NCBI GenBank assembly: GCA_028708105.1
Contig: JAQVZR010000004.1
Span: 1-19,337, forward strand
Source: Desulfoplanes sp.
GTDB lineage: Bacteria > Desulfobacterota > Desulfovibrionia > Desulfovibrionales > Desulfomicrobiaceae
Length of the DNA stretch: 19,337 nt
Direction of reading: 5' to 3'
A program made the translations under genes and the position numbers. Within the stretch, counting starts at the first letter, position 1; each line of letters opens with the position of its first letter. Shown piece after piece: positions 15,352-19,337 of the stretch. The notes beneath the pieces were generated by a model, which made no database searches, was not told the origin of the DNA, and saw only the letters and a list, made by a program, of their open reading frames with translations.

Positions 15352-16329
15352 TTATGTCCTCAAGCTGAGAAAAAAATCTCCAGCCCTTTGTTCCGACCAA
15401 TAAACATTCTCTCTCCCTCGCAAATGAAAACCCACATGACCGCCATACATTGGAATTTCCAAAAATACATTGGGACTGGCCTCTGCTTCCCTCCAAGGAT
15501 AACAGGACGGGGATAAAAAAGGATCATCTTTGGCCTGAACAACAAGGGATGGCACGCAAATGGAAGACATAAACGGCTTGCATGAGGACTGGGCATAATA
15601 GTCGGCAGCATCCAGGAACCCGTGGATCGGTGCGGTATATCGGTCATCAAAGATCTGAAATGTTCTGATCCCCTCCAGCCCCTCTGTATCAAAAAGCTCA
15701 GGGAACATCGTCGCCTTGATCTGCACCTTGTGGCGAAGTCCCTTCATAAAGTATTTCATATACAGACAATTGACTGGTCTATCCATGACCTCTGCCGACC
15801 CAGCTAGGTCACATGGCACAGAAAAAACAGCGGCTCCCTGCACCTCAGGCGGAATAATGCCCGGGTTCTCCCCTAGATATTTCAAGGTCTGGTTGCCTCC
15901 CATGCTGAATCCCACCAGAAAAATCCGTCGGTATCCGTTATGTATCCCATGGAGAATGACAGTATGCAAATCATCTGTGACGCCGCTGTGATATAAACGC
16001 GGCAGACGGTTGGGCTGACCGGAACAACCTCTAAAATTAAGACAGATGGCATCAAAACCGATCCGATTCATCTGCCTGGCCATGCCCAATGGGTATTTTT
16101 TTCTAGCATTCCCTTCCAGGCCATGACTGATAACCACCAGCGTATCAGCATGGTTTTCGGGACACTCATGCCAGTCGATATCCAAAAAATCCCCGTCTGG
16201 TGTTTCCAAGCGTTCCCGGCGGGGAAACGTTGGAGGCACGGTGCGGAATAACGTGGGATAGATCGTATGCATATGCCCATTGGTCAATGGCAGAACAGGA
16301 TGATACGCAGGAACCGGCAAAATAGGCAT
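15352..16329 (-). CDS. YheT-like alpha/beta hydrolase
   Basis: Predicted cytoplasmic serine hydrolase of 325 residues of the YheT/ABHD1-3 family. Near the N terminus the family-typical NGHMHTIYPTLFR appears. The oxyanion region is VVISHGLEGNARKKY at 65-79. NFRGCSG follows at 98-104. The nucleophile elbow is GFSMGG with Ser142. The acid is Asp268 or Asp269 (VQAKDDPFLS), and the catalytic His298 lies in GGHVGFH. Substrates of YheT proteins are poorly defined; a carboxylesterase or lipase-like role is likely. The ATG has AAGGA about 12 nt upstream. It lies downstream of the permease gene but is separated from it by a strong terminator, so it is probably expressed on its own. Confidence 0.93.
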   Translation of the reverse strand: MPILPVPAYHPVLPLTNGHMHTIYPTLFRTVPPTFPRRERLETPDGDFLDIDWHECPENHADTLVVISHGLEGNARKKYPLGMARQMNRIGFDAICLNFRGCSGQPNRLPRLYHSGVTDDLHTVILHGIHNGYRRIFLVGFSMGGNQTLKYLGENPGIIPPEVQGAAVFSVPCDLAGSAEVMDRPVNCLYMKYFMKGLRHKVQIKATMFPELFDTEGLEGIRTFQIFDDRYTAPIHGFLDAADYYAQSSCKPFMSSICVPSLVVQAKDDPFLSPSCYPWREAEASPNVFLEIPMYGGHVGFHLRGRENVYWSEQRAGDFFLSLRT

Positions 16330-16498
16330 CGGAGAGGAGTCCTTAGATTGGTGTATAAACCGCGAACAGACGCAGGCGGATCTTGATTAAACAACCATGG
16401 CCGCACAACTTCTCAGCTACAGCAAAAAAAATGTTCCCAGAACAGATACTGAAGATATGTAAGCAAATTAATCCACCCAACAGGTTTGCGCAATTGTG

Positions 16499-16537
16499 AA
16501 AAAAGGGCTCACTGAGGATTCAATTCCTCTGGAGCCC
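16499..16537 (-). terminator. Rho-independent terminator of the APC permease gene
   Basis: Read on the - strand: GGGCTC (16532-16537) pairs with GAGCCC (16505-16510). An inner stem GAGGA/TCCTC makes a long two-part hairpin, and six Ts follow (16499-16504). It starts 35 nt after the permease stop. Confidence 0.88.
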
Positions 16538-16571
16538 ATGCGACCATTTTATGCTCAACCTTCAGAGGCAG

Positions 16572-17906
16572 CTACTTTTTACCGCTATTCATCAACACAT
16601 AACCAACCAAAAGGATAAACAATGAAATAAGAAGAAAATGTATGAACATATCCTTCTGGATCGCGCCCCAGATGATATATAAAGATCCGGCGCCGGCTAG
16701 AAACGGGCAGACAAAACGGCTGAATCCACCCAGATCAGTAAATTTCCGCATGACCCAAATGTAGATGGAAATATAGATCACGTACAAAAAAGCGATAGGC
16801 AGCTCAGAAATATCCATGAACTGCCCCCACCAGCCAGCAAAATTACCGTACCATACCCCCAGCCACATCATGGACAGGATGTAACCGATACGAGCAGAAT
16901 GGATGGTACTGTTGGTGTGGGGATTCACGACACTGAAGAATTCAGATTTGGGTCCCAGATTTCTGGAGGCAATGGAATACATGCCCCGTGCGGAGCCCAT
17001 GATCAACCCGTTCAATGTTCCCAGACAAGAAATAATGACGAAGACCGTCAATAACGTACCACTCACTCTGCTAAAGATCAGAGCGATGACATTTACGGGA
17101 GCGGCATCCCCGGCTGCGATAACTTGATCGTTGGTCAATACACCTGAGATACCCAGATAATAGAGCATATAAATGACAACAACGGCAATGGTTCCGAAAA
17201 CAAGTGCCCTGGGCAGCGTTTTTTTGGCGTCGCGCAGTTCCGCATTGATACAGGTCGCAATAATCCATCCCTCATAAGCGAAGGCTGTGGACAATGTGGC
17301 CACAGCCAGACCGCCGCCGCCATCTCCTACGCTCTGAGCGCATTGGACAAAATTCTGCAGGGTCTGCCCAGTCTTAAGTCCGTAAATGGCACCCACTATG
17401 GCCACAAATCCCAGGGGGATCAATTTGATGACCGTTGACGTAATCTGCCATTTCCCAGCCAGGACCGGGGAATAATAATTAAGAAGGAAAAAACCCGTAA
17501 GATATACAACCGACAATTTCCACACGCTGTCCGGATAAGCAATAAGCCCCGCAGTATAGTTGGCAGATACCCAGGCCAGGACAGCCACCAATGTGGGATA
17601 ATAAATAAAATTCATGAACCACGCGACCATATACCCGGCCTTTTGGCCGTACGCCTCTTCAAAATAGTCCACAACACCATTTACGCGTTCAATGCGTGTG
17701 GCAATTTTTGAAAACACATAGGCCGTGACAACCATAATCGAACCACCAATCAGCCATGCCAGCAATGCCGTGGACAAATCTCCGCCGGACGCCTTGAGAA
17801 CATCATCAGCCTTAAAAAATACCCCCGAACCAATGACAATACCCACAACCATGGCAGTTGCTGTCCAGAAACCATACTTTTTTTGAAGATTTTCCATGTC
17901 GTTCAT
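16572..17906 (-). CDS. APC-superfamily amino acid permease
   Basis: Polytopic inner-membrane amino acid/polyamine transporter. From the ATG at 17906 it has 444 residues. The first helix carries the APC substrate-binding signature VVGIVIGSGVFFKADDVL. About twelve hydrophobic segments follow, including FAYEGWIIATCINAELRDAKKTLPRA (helix 6 and the conserved loop) and GSARGMYSIASRNLGPKSEFF before helix 9. The sequence resembles the L-type (LAT/SteT) subgroup of exchangers; the actual substrate cannot be read from it. Start choice: a TTG at 17960 would give 462 residues, and ATGs at 17906 or 17897 are alternatives. None has an ideal Shine-Dalgarno; AAGG lies just before the 17906 ATG. The gene is transcribed toward its own terminator at 16499-16537. 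Confidence 0.9.
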   Translation of the reverse strand: MNDMENLQKKYGFWTATAMVVGIVIGSGVFFKADDVLKASGGDLSTALLAWLIGGSIMVVTAYVFSKIATRIERVNGVVDYFEEAYGQKAGYMVAWFMNFIYYPTLVAVLAWVSANYTAGLIAYPDSVWKLSVVYLTGFFLLNYYSPVLAGKWQITSTVIKLIPLGFVAIVGAIYGLKTGQTLQNFVQCAQSVGDGGGGLAVATLSTAFAYEGWIIATCINAELRDAKKTLPRALVFGTIAVVVIYMLYYLGISGVLTNDQVIAAGDAAPVNVIALIFSRVSGTLLTVFVIISCLGTLNGLIMGSARGMYSIASRNLGPKSEFFSVVNPHTNSTIHSARIGYILSMMWLGVWYGNFAGWWGQFMDISELPIAFLYVIYISIYIWVMRKFTDLGGFSRFVCPFLAGAGSLYIIWGAIQKDMFIHFLLISLFILLVGYVLMNSGKK

Positions 17907-18148
17907 CAACCTTGTTGTTGGATCAATAATTTTTACCTGCCTGTCATCCAAAAATATCAAGGGCGGATAAAGGAACCAGTCCTCATATGGATTTCAGCAA
18001 TACTGACATTAACGATGTATTTTTCCTAAGGATACCCAATAAAATCTCTGCTTCTCACGATCTCGAATGCACTCTGATTCAAAATGGTATAACGCAAATG
18101 TACTAAAAAACCAAAAAAATATGTAACCGTTTTTTTTTGCGCTGAAAT

Positions 18149-18157
18149 TGCTACAAT
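18149..18157 (+). promoter_or_regulatory. Extended -10 promoter TGCTACAAT
   Basis: TGCTACAAT matches the extended -10 pattern TGnTATAAT with one mismatch and follows a run of Ts (18130-18138). No good -35 box is visible at the usual distance. Transcription to the right would produce a leader of about 200 nt before the ATG at 18372. The rest of the gap (17961-18148) is AT-rich and should hold the promoter of the divergent permease gene; I could not fix its boxes. Confidence 0.45.
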
Positions 18158-18255
18158 GTCCAGAATCTTTTATCTTTTACAGCACAGAGCGTAGACTACA
18201 TATAAAATTCCCGGATATAGAAATTCTGCTCTTGTTCAGGGTAAGACTTCAGAAC

Positions 18256-18320
18256 GACCCCATACCATTAGAAAATGGGATTACTCGAAGGTGCGGGGTC
18301 CCATTGAGGGTGCCCTTTTT
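18256..18320 (+). promoter_or_regulatory. Attenuator-like leader with mutually exclusive hairpins
   Basis: GACCCCATACC (18256-18266) can pair with GGTGCGGGGTC (18290-18300) with two mismatches. Its CCCAT can instead pair with ATGGG (18275-18279), and AATGGGA (18274-18280) can pair with TCCCATT (18299-18305). A compact GC hairpin GGG-T-CCC-ATTGA-GGG-TG-CCC (18296-18315) is followed by TTTTT (18316-18320), like an intrinsic terminator, and it would be disrupted by the 18274-18305 pairing. This is the architecture of a transcription attenuator or riboswitch expression platform. No known aptamer was recognised. Confidence 0.4.
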
Positions 18321-18371
18321 GGATGACACGACCACACTCTACACGTTTCTGAACATACAAGGAGCAACCCC

Positions 18372-18461
18372 ATGTGCCCACAAAGGGCAGACACGGGGAT
18401 CTGCCCCGAATGGCACTTACTTAAGCAAATTTTCTTGAAAAAATATATTTCAACTCATTGA
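18372..18461 (+). pseudogene. Start of a small gene, apparently cut by the IS4 insertion
   Basis: ATG 18372 is preceded at seven bases by a perfect AAGGAG (18359-18364) and opens a 29-codon frame beginning MCPQRADTG. It then runs into the GATCTGCCCCGAATGGCAC region, which is likely the IS terminal sequence, and stops at TGA 18459-18461. The good ribosome binding site, promoter and structured leader suggest a genuine gene start whose remainder was displaced by the insertion. The product is unidentifiable from so few residues. A short leader peptide is the alternative. Confidence 0.35.
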
Positions 18462-18474
18462 ATATACATGGAAA

Positions 18475-18542
18475 GATGGCTGGCAAGATGATAGATTGGT
18501 TGCGACCAAACACCCAACTATTATCCGGAGTCGCCAGCCATC
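18475..18542 (+). promoter_or_regulatory. Inverted repeat caging the transposase start
   Basis: GATGGCTGGC (18475-18484) and GCCAGCCATC (18533-18542) are perfect inverted repeats, the second ending right before the transposase ATG. A smaller hairpin TTGGT-TGCG-ACCAA lies in the loop, and the likely Shine-Dalgarno GGAG (18527-18530) is also in the loop. In a transcript entering from outside the element, the stem could limit translation of transposase. Confidence 0.5.
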
Positions 18543-19337
18543 ATGCAACAATCTACAGGTCAAAGAATAAAGAATCAACAACAGTATATCGCTAATCATG
18601 TTCACAATTCAGATTGCTCTGATTTTTTCAATCTGCTGACCGGCCCAGAATTACTGGATGTTGTTGAAGCACATTTACCCGCGCATCGTGAACGTCTCTA
18701 CACACCAACGGTGACGCTTTCGTTATTTATGACCCAGGCGCTGAGCAGCGATAAATCTTGCCAGAGCACCGTCAATGCCTACGTGATTAATCGTGTTTTC
18801 AAAGGTCTGGACACTTGTAGCACGGGGACAAGCGCCTATTGTAAAGCCCGGAAGAATCTACCGCTGGAGATGGTTAACAGTATCGCGAGGCAGGCGGGGC
18901 GGGTGATCGTTGAACACACGTCAAATGCGTGGCACTGGCGAAATCGACAAGTCAAGTTGGTCGATGGCACAACGGTAACGATGCCAGATACGCCAGAAAA
19001 CCAAGCGATTTATCCTCAACAGAATGGTCAAAAACCGGGACTTGGTTTTCCAATTGCTCGGATTGTTGGACTCATTTGCCTGGGGAGTGGTGCTATACTT
19101 GATGCGGCCATCGGCCCGTTCAAGGGTAAGAGTACCGGCGAACACGTGTTGTTTCGCCAGTTGCTAAATTCTTTGAATCCTGGCGACGTGGTGTTGGCAG
19201 ATCGGTACTACAGTAGCTATTGCTTGATTGCTCAATTGTTGGCCAAGGGTGTAGATATAGTTTTTGGGCAGCACGGCAGCCGTAAAACCGATTTCAAAAA
19301 AGGCAAACGCCTGGGAGCTTGTGATCATATCGTTGAA
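18543..19337 (+). CDS. IS4-family transposase (C terminus beyond window)
   Basis: DDE transposase, 265 residues visible, open to the window end. The N-terminal helical domain (FFNLLTGPELLDVVEAHLPA, then TLSLFMTQALSSDKSCQ) is typical of IS4-group enzymes. The first catalytic Asp is in VDGTTVTMPDT (Asp141), and the second in LADRYYSSY (Asp220). The YREK-type Glu motif would come after the window edge. ATG at 18543 is the first in-frame start, with GGAG 12 nt upstream. The gene is not interrupted in the visible part, so the element may still be active. Orientation is to the right. Confidence 0.93.
   Translation, partial: MQQSTGQRIKNQQQYIANHVHNSDCSDFFNLLTGPELLDVVEAHLPAHRERLYTPTVTLSLFMTQALSSDKSCQSTVNAYVINRVFKGLDTCSTGTSAYCKARKNLPLEMVNSIARQAGRVIVEHTSNAWHWRNRQVKLVDGTTVTMPDTPENQAIYPQQNGQKPGLGFPIARIVGLICLGSGAILDAAIGPFKGKSTGEHVLFRQLLNSLNPGDVVLADRYYSSYCLIAQLLAKGVDIVFGQHGSRKTDFKKGKRLGACDHIVE

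Larger units (their letters stand above)
18400..19337 (+). mobile_element. IS4-family insertion sequence (left part, truncated by window end)
   Basis: The transposase gene at 18543 is that of an IS4-family element. The left end is not fixed by the sequence shown; it probably lies near 18390-18420, where a CCCCGAATGGCACTTACTTA stretch begins a change in sequence character. The right end and target duplication are outside the window. Codon use and AT-rich leader differ from the neighbouring chromosomal genes, which supports recent acquisition. Confidence 0.75.

Noticed and set aside
16505..16537. tRNA-like 3' half: T-arm-like GAGGA-TTCAAT-TCCTC and GAGCCC acceptor-like arm
   Set aside because: The loop is one base short for a T-arm, there is no D-arm or anticodon arm upstream, and on the - strand the structure is followed by six Ts just after the permease gene. 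It is a terminator.
18148..18438. 96-residue open frame across the leader
   Set aside because: It begins with TTG without a ribosome binding site, has no protein-like pattern, and overlaps the promoter and hairpins.
1..19337. CRISPR arrays, rRNA genes, toxin-antitoxin or phage modules
   Set aside because: No regularly spaced repeats, rRNA segments or recognisable phage or defence proteins were seen on either strand.

Overview
The window is bacterial chromosome of medium GC and high coding density, mostly on the + strand. It most resembles an anaerobic Desulfovibrio-like (Desulfobacterota) organism. This rests on the overall protein style, on a YcgR-like PilZ remnant of a type I associate with sulfate reducers, and on an in-frame UGA that is best read as selenocysteine. 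The assignment is an inference; no rRNA or other taxonomic marker is present.

Layout. (1) 1-1650: the 3' end of an unidentified gene with a strong terminator, then an M20 metallopeptidase-family hydrolase followed by a long two-tier hairpin. (2) 1689-3566: mnmG (tRNA wobble-uridine modification) with its terminator. (3) 3710-7545: a tightly packed MCE lipid-transport operon containing a MlaE-like permease, a degenerate ABC ATPase-like protein without Walker motifs, a membrane-anchored MCE protein, a putative lipoprotein, and a decayed PilZ/YcgR-like gene. (4) 7703-11417: corC, lnt and prfB; prfB has the classical CUU-UGA-C programmed +1 frameshift. (5) 11430-11830: an unidentified decayed gene. 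(6) 11967-15045: an HU/IHF-family protein, a periplasmic UshA-like protein whose reading frame crosses a UGA (candidate selenoprotein), dapF and dapA, closed by a terminator. (7) 15352-17906 on the - strand: a YheT-like alpha/beta hydrolase and an APC-family amino acid permease with its own terminator. (8) 18149-19337: an extended -10 promoter, a leader with mutually exclusive hairpins, and a small ORF with a perfect ribosome binding site that runs into an IS4-family insertion sequence cut by the window end.

Working together. The envelope theme is strong: MCE lipid transport, lipoprotein N-acylation (Lnt), and meso-diaminopimelate/lysine synthesis (DapF, DapA) for peptidoglycan. Translation genes (mnmG, prfB) lie between these. 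There are several signs of decay or remodelling: two pseudogenes, an ATPase without catalytic motifs, and an IS insertion.

The observations most worth following up are the UGA-containing UshA-like gene at 12259-13176, the motif-less ATPase inside an otherwise complete MCE operon at 4502-5014, and the attenuator-like leader at 18149-18371.
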